Source: CAZSPL01 sp964608735 (GTDB taxonomy: Bacteria > JAJVIF01 > JAPKYR01 > CAZSPL01). From it: a stretch of 26,338 bases of DNA. Of this stretch, positions 14,773 through 20,196 are shown piece after piece (positions within the stretch are counted from its first letter, which is position 1; each line of letters opens with the position of its first letter). The stretch spans positions 1 through 26,338 of the forward strand of contig CAZSPL010000027.1 in the NCBI GenBank assembly GCA_964608735.1, in the 5' to 3' direction. A program made the position numbers and the translations under genes. Below the pieces are notes generated by a model that had not been told where the DNA came from, did not search any database, and saw only the letters and a program-made list of their open reading frames with translations.

Positions 14773-16003
14773 CCGTGTCGGTCTCCTCGGTGGGGGTAAC
14801 GATGGGCGTCTCGACAAGCCCCAACGTCCGCATGAGCTTGACTTCCTTCGCCCGGTACTTCTTCCTATTTTCGAGGAAATAGCGCCCTTCCTGCGGCTGA
14901 ATGACGATGGATATCTGCAGGTTGGGGGCGAGTCCGAGCGGAATGTCGCTGTCCATGCAGGATTCGTACATGTGCGCGAAGATCGGGATCATATCCTCGG
15001 TTTTCGGGGACGGCCATTCGCCGTAGTTCGTCCCGGGAATCGGCCTGAAGACGCATATGGTCGGGAACGCTCCGACCGATGTAATCCAGTCGATGGCCTC
15101 GTGTGTTTTTTCATACGGCTCGATACCCGCGATGATTTCCCCCGAGATGTGTCCCCTTCCGAACCGCTCCTGCTCCCAGAGCTTGCAGCAGTATTCTATG
15201 GCGTCGAAATAGGTCTGCTGGCTGATATACTTTGCCTTGCCGGGGCAGCATTCCTCGAATATTTTCGGGTCGTGGATTTCATAGCAGAAACTCAGGTGGT
15301 CGCACCCGGCTTTCTTGAGCCTGTCATAGACCGAGAAGTCGGCCGCCGGGGGACATTGAACGCCGACGAGGAGGCCGATTTCCTCGACGATGGCTTCCAC
15401 ATAGGGAATCATGCTCTCAGCGCCGGTGCCATCGAAGTAGCCGGTGTTGAAATGGACGAAGGTGATGCCTTCCTCTTCACGGGCCGCCCTAACGGTGTCG
15501 AGGACATCCTGTATCGGTTTCTCTTCCTCTTCCTGTGGGCCGATGTTGAGGCCGGTCGAACAGAATCGGCAGTTGTGCCCCTCGTATTTCGTCCAGAAAG
15601 AACAGGATTTCGATGCATAAATGCCGAGATATGTTCCCTGGAGCTGCCCGATACGTTTCATGAGCTTCCCGGAAGACGTCTTCCTGTCATAGAAAGCGGG
15701 ACGCTTCGGCATGGTGACATCGGTTATCTTCTCTTCATCGCGCCAGATGGAATATGACCCTTTGTCGCGCCTGAATGTGTAGGCGCTGTCCTTGGCGAAA
15801 TGCTCCAGTACGGGGATGTTTACCCACAAGCCTTCCGGCAGTTCCACTTCGAGACCCGAGCCGAGACCGGCCCGCAGGCGCATGATGTGGCGGCCGTCCT
15901 TCTCCAGGTCGCAGGATTCGTGTATTCGTATGCCTTTGCAGAACAGGTCGAGCTTGAGCATCCCGGGATTCAGTTTTCCCTTTTCGAAAAGCCGTAACTC
16001 CAT
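14744..16003 (-). CDS. Radical SAM protein with a CX10CX2C cluster motif
   Basis: A 419-residue protein with a TIM-barrel radical SAM core. The cluster motif is CSFWTKYEGHNCRFCS, spaced CX10CX2C, unlike the common CX3CX2C and nearer to the long Elp3-type spacing. Preceding it is about 140 residues of N-terminal domain. Later segments include VHFNTGYFDG, GVQCPP, GEIIAGIEP (SAM-contact-like) and FRPIPGTNYGEWP. The start ATG 16003 has GGAGG seven bases upstream; ATG 16021 lacks a site. Its promoter is at 16033-16061. The C terminus is Glu/Asp/Gln-rich. The substrate is unknown; the overlapping small basic gene is its only operon partner, so a peptide or nucleic-acid substrate is conceivable but unproven. 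Confidence 0.88.
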   Translation of the reverse strand: MELRLFEKGKLNPGMLKLDLFCKGIRIHESCDLEKDGRHIMRLRAGLGSGLEVELPEGLWVNIPVLEHFAKDSAYTFRRDKGSYSIWRDEEKITDVTMPKRPAFYDRKTSSGKLMKRIGQLQGTYLGIYASKSCSFWTKYEGHNCRFCSTGLNIGPQEEEEKPIQDVLDTVRAAREEEGITFVHFNTGYFDGTGAESMIPYVEAIVEEIGLLVGVQCPPAADFSVYDRLKKAGCDHLSFCYEIHDPKIFEECCPGKAKYISQQTYFDAIEYCCKLWEQERFGRGHISGEIIAGIEPYEKTHEAIDWITSVGAFPTICVFRPIPGTNYGEWPSPKTEDMIPIFAHMYESCMDSDIPLGLAPNLQISIVIQPQEGRYFLENRKKYRAKEVKLMRTLGLVETPIVTPTEETDTDVQEQDQAA

Positions 16004-16032
16004 GTCGGAACCTCCGTTCATTCAAACACGCA

Positions 16033-16061
16033 ATTATACACGCACACCGTGTTGACGGCAA
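16033..16061 (-). promoter_or_regulatory. sigma70-type promoter of the radical SAM operon
   Basis: Read on the minus strand: TTGCCG (16061-16056), a 17-base spacer, and a perfect TATAAT (16038-16033). It lies 30 bases before the ATG at 16003. Confidence 0.7.
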
Positions 16062-16270
16062 TCGGCGGATTTACGCCGGGTGTGAGTGAAAAACAGGCCG
16101 GTGGCGCTGATTAAAAAGCTTTAAATCTGTTTAAGCACGGGAAAACGCCGTCGAAGTACTATTTTGAGGGTCGAAATTTTTTTTGGAATTAATCGGATTT
16201 AATGTTTATTAATAGATTTTAATCTGGTACTATAGCATTGAATATTACTTGGGAATTCTGGATAGCAAAG
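16062..16270 (+). promoter_or_regulatory. AT-rich control region upstream of the micro-ORF and lipoprotein
   Basis: No gene is seen here. The right part (16175-16255) is much richer in A and T than its surroundings. It contains a run of eight T, imperfect direct repeats ATTAATCGGATTTAAT and ATTAATAGATTTTAAT, and the palindrome AGATT-TT-AATCT (16214-16225). TACTAT (16228-16233) is a possible -10 with a weak TTTATT 17 bases upstream. The arrangement suggests a regulated promoter with operator sites rather than a simple constitutive one. Confidence 0.45.
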
Positions 16271-16384
16271 ATGGATCAGACGAACCGGATTGCGATTGAG
16301 CGTGAGCCCGAGTCCGGCTCGTTTGAGGAGAGCGAAAGATTATCGGTCGACGACAGCCCGGACCGCTTTGAGTGGTTCGAGTAA
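16271..16384 (+). CDS. Possible acidic micro-protein of 37 residues
   Basis: ATG 16271 opens a 37-codon frame ending at TAA 16384, just 13 bases before the lipoprotein start. It is strongly acidic and ends SPDRFEWFE; it has no signal peptide. The ribosome-binding site is weak (GGAT ten bases upstream). The position between an AT-rich promoter region and the lipoprotein suits a leader peptide or a small co-expressed protein. I do not recognise it, and chance is possible at this length. The lipoprotein has its own GGGAG site, so it does not need this frame. Confidence 0.35.
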   Translation: MDQTNRIAIEREPESGSFEESERLSVDDSPDRFEWFE

Positions 16385-16397
16385 AAGGGAGAAACAA

Positions 16398-17039
16398 ATG
16401 AAACGTTATCTGTCATTGCTGCTTCTGGTGGGAGTAATACTGGTAGCAGGTTGTTCTTCGCAGAGCGCTTTAATACCCGCCGAGAGAAATGCCGAAATGG
16501 TGCTTCCGGGTACATTCCCTGCGAGCGCCTTTCAAGCCAACGCATATTACTTCGCCACTCAGCCCTGCTTCCCACCTTATCACATACCTCTCAGTCTGCC
16601 CCTCGGCGCATTGGGCCTGACGAATGAAGATGTGCTCAACGTGCTCATCGGCGCATCGATCGTCAACGCCGCCTGCCCGTTCGATGTCGACGTTCCCGAA
16701 TGGGATGAATGGTTGCGTTACACCATGATGGATGTAGATGTCCCCGAGTGGGATGAATGGCTGGTCAGCATGCAGGATGTAGATGTCCCCGAATGGGACG
16801 AATGGCTGCTCAGCAATCCGCTCGATGTCGATGTCCCCGAGTGGGATGAATGGCTTACAAGGTTCGGAACCATGCCCCAGTACCGGTCCGCCAACTGGAT
16901 GGACTGGGCGGTCTATGGCCCTTATCAAATTGTCGATGTGGATGTCCCGGAATGGGATATGTGGCTGACAAATCTACGAGTCGGTCAGATAGCTTGCAGC
17001 TATGATATCTGGCTTCACATGGGCGCGCCGGTTCAATAA
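16398..17039 (+). CDS. Lipoprotein with tandem DVDVPEWDEWL repeats
   Basis: A 213-residue protein with a bacterial lipoprotein signal: MKRY, a hydrophobic stretch LLLLVGVILVAG and lipobox LVAGC with Cys19, followed by SSQ. It should be lipid-anchored outside the cytoplasmic membrane. Residues 23-95 are a neutral, Pro- and Ala-rich segment. Five copies of DVDVPEWDEWL then start at residues 96, 112, 127, 143 and 180 (the last has Met for Glu), with spacers of 5, 4, 5 and 26 residues. Degenerate copies are visible at 161-171 (ANWMDWA) and 196-206 (SYDIWL). Start ATG 16398 follows AAAGGGAG. No known family is recognised. Paired Trp and Asp/Glu suggest a binding surface or metal/ligand sites, but function is unknown. 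Confidence 0.85.
   Translation: MKRYLSLLLLVGVILVAGCSSQSALIPAERNAEMVLPGTFPASAFQANAYYFATQPCFPPYHIPLSLPLGALGLTNEDVLNVLIGASIVNAACPFDVDVPEWDEWLRYTMMDVDVPEWDEWLVSMQDVDVPEWDEWLLSNPLDVDVPEWDEWLTRFGTMPQYRSANWMDWAVYGPYQIVDVDVPEWDMWLTNLRVGQIACSYDIWLHMGAPVQ
16683..16967 (+). repeat. Five 33-bp coding repeats (DVDVPEWDEWL)
   Basis: Copies lie at 16683-16715, 16731-16763, 16776-16808, 16824-16856 and 16935-16967. They differ at synonymous positions (for example GAC/GAT and GAA/GAG) while the peptide stays almost constant, which points to selection on the protein rather than recent duplication alone. Confidence 0.9.
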
Positions 17040-17071
17040 GATCGAGCTCGCGAATATAGCTTTAAATTATC

Positions 17072-17092
17072 AGGCCCGTAAGGGCCTTTCTT
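17072..17092 (+). terminator. Intrinsic terminator after the lipoprotein gene
   Basis: AGGCCC (17072-17077) pairs with GGGCCT (17082-17087) around GTAA and is followed by TTCTTATT. It lies 32 bases after the lipoprotein stop. Confidence 0.75.
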
Positions 17093-17153
17093 ATTATCCC
17101 TGCAATACAGCCGTAATTGAGTGGATATTATTATTGCCCGGGGAATGAAAACG

Positions 17154-17372
17154 ATGGAATACATTGTCATAAAAGCTTTGGAAGACGGATTAAACGTGCT
17201 CTCTATCGATTCCAGCGAGGGCAAGCCCGTGGTTAACGAGCGCCTCGACGAAGGGGAGCTCCTGATTCTCCCACTTAAGGAGAACTATCTCGGCCTGCGC
17301 ATACGGGGCAAGGCAGAGGTCAATACCGTACACGGGAAGACGTACGGCTCGAGCAAAATCCTGTTCACATGA
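17154..17372 (+). CDS. TRAP-like (MtrB family) RNA-binding attenuation protein homologue
   Basis: A 72-residue protein resembling the trp RNA-binding attenuation protein. EYIVIKALEDGLNVL parallels the DFVVIKAVEDGVNVI strand region of Bacillus TRAP (recalled from memory), NERLDEGE parallels SEKLDKGE, and LRIRGKA parallels IKVRG. The RNA-contact positions Lys37, Lys56 and Arg58 are basic here too (Arg30, Arg49, Arg51). The tryptophan-contact positions Thr25, Gln47, Thr49 and Thr52 are not kept, and that loop is one residue shorter. An 11-mer ring binding GAG/UAG repeats is expected for the family, but the ligand may differ. ATG 17154 is nine bases after GGGGA; ATG 17145 or GTG 17121 are alternatives. 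No trp gene is nearby. Confidence 0.75.
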   Translation: MEYIVIKALEDGLNVLSIDSSEGKPVVNERLDEGELLILPLKENYLGLRIRGKAEVNTVHGKTYGSSKILFT

Positions 17373-17376
17373 TATC

Positions 17377-17405
17377 TGGATGAAATCAATCCGAGGTTGT
17401 ATAAT
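17377..17405 (+). promoter_or_regulatory. Probable promoter of tRNA-Leu
   Basis: A perfect TATAAT (17400-17405) lies 12 bases before the tRNA. The -35 candidate TGGATG (17377-17382), 17 bases upstream, is weak. The site overlaps the space just after the TRAP-like stop. Confidence 0.5.
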
Positions 17406-17417
17406 TTACCTGACGAT

Positions 17418-17503
17418 GCCGGAGTGGCGGAATTGGTAGACGCAGTAGACTCAAAATCTACCGTGGTTCAACCCACGTGCCGGTTCGAGTCCGGCCTTCG
17501 GCA
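17418..17503 (+). tRNA. tRNA-Leu (anticodon CAA)
   Basis: An 86-base class II tRNA. The acceptor stem GCCGGAG pairs with CTTCGGC (one G-U), with discriminator A at 17503. The D arm contains AATTGGTAGAC. The anticodon stem GTAGA/TCTAC encloses the loop CTCAAAA, giving anticodon CAA, which reads UUG. The long variable arm CGTGGTTCAACCCACG is typical of leucine tRNAs, and the T arm holds GGTTCGAGTCC. The CCA end is not encoded. Confidence 0.95.
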
Positions 17504-17546
17504 TTTGTCTTTTTCCAGTATTCAATAAACCGACAACCCCGCTCCC

Positions 17547-18542
17547 CTACCCGGCAAGGTCGATATTGGCATTGTATAGAGCTTCATCGAGAAGATTATG
17601 CTTCTGTGCGACATCGGCAAGCGGCGCCGATGTAATCTCCCCGCCCTTGACGGCGGTCATCATGCCGTACTCATCTTTCATCACATGGTCGACAGCAGCG
17701 ACGCCCATGCGCGTGGCAAGGATGGCATCCTGCGCCGTCGGGCTTCCGCCGCGCTGGACATGCCCGAGTACCACTACCGTCGGCTTGAATCCGAGGTATT
17801 TGAAGACCTCCTCGGCGACGAGATAACCCGAAGCGATATCCTCGCGGTTGTGGTGCACCCGCGCCACGCCTTCGGCCACGACGAGAATCGCATGCTTCTT
17901 CCCTTTGGTGATCCCCTTGTCCAGCTCATCGCATAATTCCGCGTAGTCGGGAGGAAATTCCGGTACGATGATGGCTTCGGCGCCGCCGGCGATCCCGGCA
18001 TAGAGGGCGATCCATCCGGACTCGCGCCCCATCACTTCCATGATGATGGTGCGCTTGTGCGCCCCGGCAGTATCCCTGAGCCTCCGCAGGCATTCAAGGG
18101 CGGTATTGACCGCCGTGTCGAACCCTATGCAGAAATCGGTGCCGTGGACATCGTTATCGATAGTCGCGGGGATTCCGACGATATTGTGCCCTTCCTTGAT
18201 GAGTTCGGCGGCTCCCCTGAACGTGCCGTCGCCGCCGATGGCGATGATGCAGTCGAGTTCCCACCGGTGGATATTCTTCAGCGCGCGCTGGAATCCGCCA
18301 TCCGTCTGGAACTCGGGCGAGCGCCTGGTGCCGATAATAGTACCACCGCGGGTGAGGATATCGCCGACCGATCGGGTGTTGAATTCCTCGACCTCCCCGT
18401 CCACGAGCCCCTGGTATCCGCCGTTGATGGCAAAGATGCGCTGGTCCTGGTGAATCGCATAACGCGTCGCGGCACGCAGGGCGGCATTCATACCCGGCGC
18501 GTCCCCGCCGGAAGTAAGTATCCCGATTCGTTTGATCGCCAT
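17547..18542 (-). CDS. pfkA: ATP-dependent 6-phosphofructokinase
   Basis: Phosphorylates fructose 6-phosphate in glycolysis. The 331-residue protein shows LTSGGDAPGMN (residues 10-19), GGTIIGT RR, the nucleotide-site IAIGGDGTF with Gly106 where PPi-using enzymes have Asp, PATIDNDV with Ala126 where PPi enzymes have Lys, the catalytic-loop region, MGRESGWIA, EGVAR and LGHVQRGGSPTAQD. These residues point to ATP as donor. The start ATG 18542 has GGAGG seven bases upstream, and a TATAAT box lies 28 bases upstream. It is separated from the membrane-protein genes behind it by a strong terminator, so it is a single-gene unit. Confidence 0.96.
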   Translation of the reverse strand: MAIKRIGILTSGGDAPGMNAALRAATRYAIHQDQRIFAINGGYQGLVDGEVEEFNTRSVGDILTRGGTIIGTRRSPEFQTDGGFQRALKNIHRWELDCIIAIGGDGTFRGAAELIKEGHNIVGIPATIDNDVHGTDFCIGFDTAVNTALECLRRLRDTAGAHKRTIIMEVMGRESGWIALYAGIAGGAEAIIVPEFPPDYAELCDELDKGITKGKKHAILVVAEGVARVHHNREDIASGYLVAEEVFKYLGFKPTVVVLGHVQRGGSPTAQDAILATRMGVAAVDHVMKDEYGMMTAVKGGEITSAPLADVAQKHNLLDEALYNANIDLAG

Positions 18543-18569
18543 TTCGTTGCCTCCAGTTCAGACGCCGAC

Positions 18570-18599
18570 ATTATATCAGAACCGGCGCGACCCGATTAA
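18570..18599 (-). promoter_or_regulatory. Promoter of pfkA
   Basis: Minus-strand TATAAT (18575-18570) is perfect; a weak -35 TTAATC (18599-18594) lies 18 bases upstream. It sits just downstream of the terminator at 18617-18643. Confidence 0.5.
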
Positions 18600-18616
18600 C
18601 ACCTCAATAAAATCAA

Positions 18617-18643
18617 AAAACGGCACCCGTTTGGTGCCGTTTT
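18617..18643 (-). terminator. Strong intrinsic terminator upstream of pfkA
   Basis: AAAACGGCACC (18617-18627) pairs perfectly with GGTGCCGTTTT (18633-18643) around CGTTT. On the minus strand a run of six T follows. It ends transcription of the membrane-protein gene at 18665-19075. Confidence 0.9.
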
Positions 18644-18664
18644 GAAGCCTGTCTTTTTCGAAAA

Positions 18665-19075
18665 CTACCGGATGAGCATCGAGGAGTATTGAAGCGCGGC
18701 ATCAGGCTGTTCCTTCATTATGTCAAAGATGCTCGGGCCCGGCAGGATAAGGCTCAACACGACGCTTACGAGAACCGACAGCAACCAGATGAGGAACGCG
18801 TTTCCCCAGGAAGTATCATATGCCGACTGGATGATGTAGATAACAAAGAGCCATCCGACCAACAAGCCCAGGCAGGTCAGAACCGGCGATATGCATGTCA
18901 TCAGCGCGGCGGCTACGCCGATTATTACGCCGACAATAATAAGAGCTATGGCGCACGATATCGCGGTGCCGAACCCCCTGTCCCCGAGGCCGAGCATCAT
19001 CGCGCAGACGTGGATTATGACCGCGCTAAAAAGAACCTGTACAACGATAGCAACGATTATCAGAATGCATTCCAT
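18665..19075 (-). CDS. Four-helix membrane protein of the DRGF family, paralogue 1
   Basis: A 136-residue integral membrane protein with about four hydrophobic helices. It starts at ATG 19075, six bases after GGGGAGG. It shares with its two neighbours His22, the motif D32-R33-G34-F35 followed by small residues, and the segment IIQSAYDTSWGNAFLIW (Tyr86, Thr88, Trp90, Gly91). The C terminus is polar (DIMKEQPDAALQYSS). Unlike the others it carries several cysteines within the helices (Cys3, Cys25, Cys41, Cys61, Cys68). I do not recognise the family. It is followed by a strong terminator. Confidence 0.8.
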   Translation of the reverse strand: MECILIIVAIVVQVLFSAVIIHVCAMMLGLGDRGFGTAISCAIALIIVGVIIGVAAALMTCISPVLTCLGLLVGWLFVIYIIQSAYDTSWGNAFLIWLLSVLVSVVLSLILPGPSIFDIMKEQPDAALQYSSMLIR

Positions 19076-19190
19076 TGAAGGCCTCCCCTGTATTTATCAA
19101 TAATCCGCGGACTTCCGAAAATATTAAGACGGCTGAAATCATATCACATTTACACCATCGATGAGATTTTAACCTTTCCCATCCTTTCAG

Positions 19191-19207
19191 CCCGGCGGAC
19201 CGCCGGG
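19191..19207. repeat. GC-rich hairpin between paralogues 1 and 2
   Basis: CCCGGC (19191-19196) pairs with GCCGGG (19202-19207) around GGACC. It lies ten bases beyond the stop of paralogue 2. No T-run follows on the minus strand, so it is at best a weak terminator or an RNA-stabilising hairpin. Confidence 0.4.
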
Positions 19208-19216
19208 GAAGCATCA

Positions 19217-19603
19217 TCATATGTTGTTCGAACAGCCGTTGCCGTTGATGAAGTTCATTATCGAGCCATGGTATAGCAGCAGTGCGACAAGGCTGTATGT
19301 TACGCCCATCACCAGCCACATGAAGAACGCGCGTCCGAACGATGTGCTGTAAATCGACTGGATGATGTAGATGGAGAAAACCACGGCAAACATGAGAAAC
19401 ATCCACCATGGGAAGAAACATCCAACCAGTATGCCGACCGGTATGTAGATGAATATTGTCGCGAGCTGGAAAGCGATTGTGCAAGAAATCGCGGCGGCGA
19501 ATCCTCTGTCGGCAACACCGGCTGCAAGGGCCGCGAGATGCAGTGCGCCGGCCGATATAAGCAAGACGACACCGAACTCGAATATCGTCATCAGGCACTG
19601 CAT
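19217..19603 (-). CDS. Four-helix membrane protein of the DRGF family, paralogue 2
   Basis: A 128-residue membrane protein with about four hydrophobic helices. The start ATG 19603 has AAGGAGGT eleven bases upstream. His22 and D32-R33-G34-F35 are at the same positions as in the flanking paralogues. The second signature reads SIYSTSFGRAFFMW (Tyr85, Thr87, Phe89, Gly90, Trp96). A CFFPWWMF segment lies in the third helix. A TATAAT box at 19703-19698 suggests its own promoter. Function is unknown; no catalytic motif is seen. Confidence 0.8.
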   Translation of the reverse strand: MQCLMTIFEFGVVLLISAGALHLAALAAGVADRGFAAAISCTIAFQLATIFIYIPVGILVGCFFPWWMFLMFAVVFSIYIIQSIYSTSFGRAFFMWLVMGVTYSLVALLLYHGSIMNFINGNGCSNNI

Positions 19604-19697
19604 CAGATAGTGCTACCTCCTTTGCAATTTCATTTAATTGACGGGAAAACGAGAGGATTGTTGCAGCACACCGCATTGATACGCGATGGTTTGCCGC

Positions 19698-19703
19698 ATT
19701 ATA
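19698..19703 (-). promoter_or_regulatory. -10 box upstream of paralogue 2
   Basis: Minus-strand TATAAT is perfect and lies 94 bases before the start, in the gap between paralogues 2 and 3. No convincing -35 hexamer is seen at the right distance. Confidence 0.35.
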
Positions 19704-19736
19704 TGCATTCCTACTATCGAGGGCTTGAATAGCCGG

Positions 19737-20135
19737 CTACACCATTGGTCTCAGTTCTCTCGCCACCACCGACTGCGAGACCGCGTTGATTAAAACCGGC
19801 CCGTAGAACAGGAGCATGTATACGGCATTCACTATAGCGGCGACCACCCATATCATCAGCGCGCTTCCCCAGGCGGTTTCATAAACCCTTTTGATGATTG
19901 CGATGGATATGATCGCCCAGATGACGCCACCGATCCAGGCGTGAAAGGTATGCCCGAAATAGACATACAGCGGGAGCATGATCACGTGTCCCACTATATA
20001 GAGCATCGTGGCGCTCATGAACGCGGCGCCGAATCCCCTGTCGGAAGGGCCGATGATTACCGCCCCGAAGTGAATCAAGGCTGCCGTGATGAGAACCCCG
20101 ATTATCGCAGCGCTTACCCAGATTAAATATTCCAT
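19737..20135 (-). CDS. Four-helix membrane protein of the DRGF family, paralogue 3
   Basis: A 132-residue membrane protein with about four hydrophobic helices. The start ATG 20135 has AAGGAG seven bases upstream; a longer in-frame start at 20165 lies upstream of that site. The chosen start puts His22 and D32-R33-G34-F35 at exactly the positions found in both neighbours, which supports it. The second signature is RVYETAWGSALMIW (Tyr85, Thr87, Trp89, Gly90, Trp96). The C terminus is polar. It follows the ALDH7-type gene by 61 bases with its own TATAAT at 20173-20168. Confidence 0.8.
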   Translation of the reverse strand: MEYLIWVSAAIIGVLITAALIHFGAVIIGPSDRGFGAAFMSATMLYIVGHVIMLPLYVYFGHTFHAWIGGVIWAIISIAIIKRVYETAWGSALMIWVVAAIVNAVYMLLFYGPVLINAVSQSVVARELRPMV

Positions 20136-20167
20136 CAAGCGACTCCTTTGTATGCCGTTTAGCAAGC

Positions 20168-20173
20168 ATTATA
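20168..20173 (-). promoter_or_regulatory. -10 box upstream of paralogue 3
   Basis: Minus-strand TATAAT is perfect and lies 32 bases before the start codon. TTGAGT (20200-20195) is upstream but 21 bases away, longer than normal. Confidence 0.4.
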
Positions 20174-20196
20174 GCCCGGCGCAGAAAATAAATCAC

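Noticed and set aside
14735..15757. A 340-codon plus-strand frame opposite the radical SAM gene
   Set aside because: It lies antisense to a gene with clear motifs and shows no family resemblance; GC-rich coding DNA commonly leaves such frames open.
16298..16381. Seven GAG triplets in the micro-ORF, three spaced by three bases, as a possible target of the TRAP-like protein
   Set aside because: TRAP targets have 9-11 triplets with regular 2-3 base spacing; here the triplets are mostly in-frame glutamate codons and irregular beyond the first three.
16683..16967. The 33-base repeats as a CRISPR-like array
   Set aside because: The repeats are in frame, vary at synonymous sites, have 12-15 base spacers and encode a conserved peptide; no cas gene is present.
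17504..17546. A terminator shared by tRNA-Leu and pfkA
   Set aside because: There is a T-rich stretch after the tRNA but no convincing stem on either strand.
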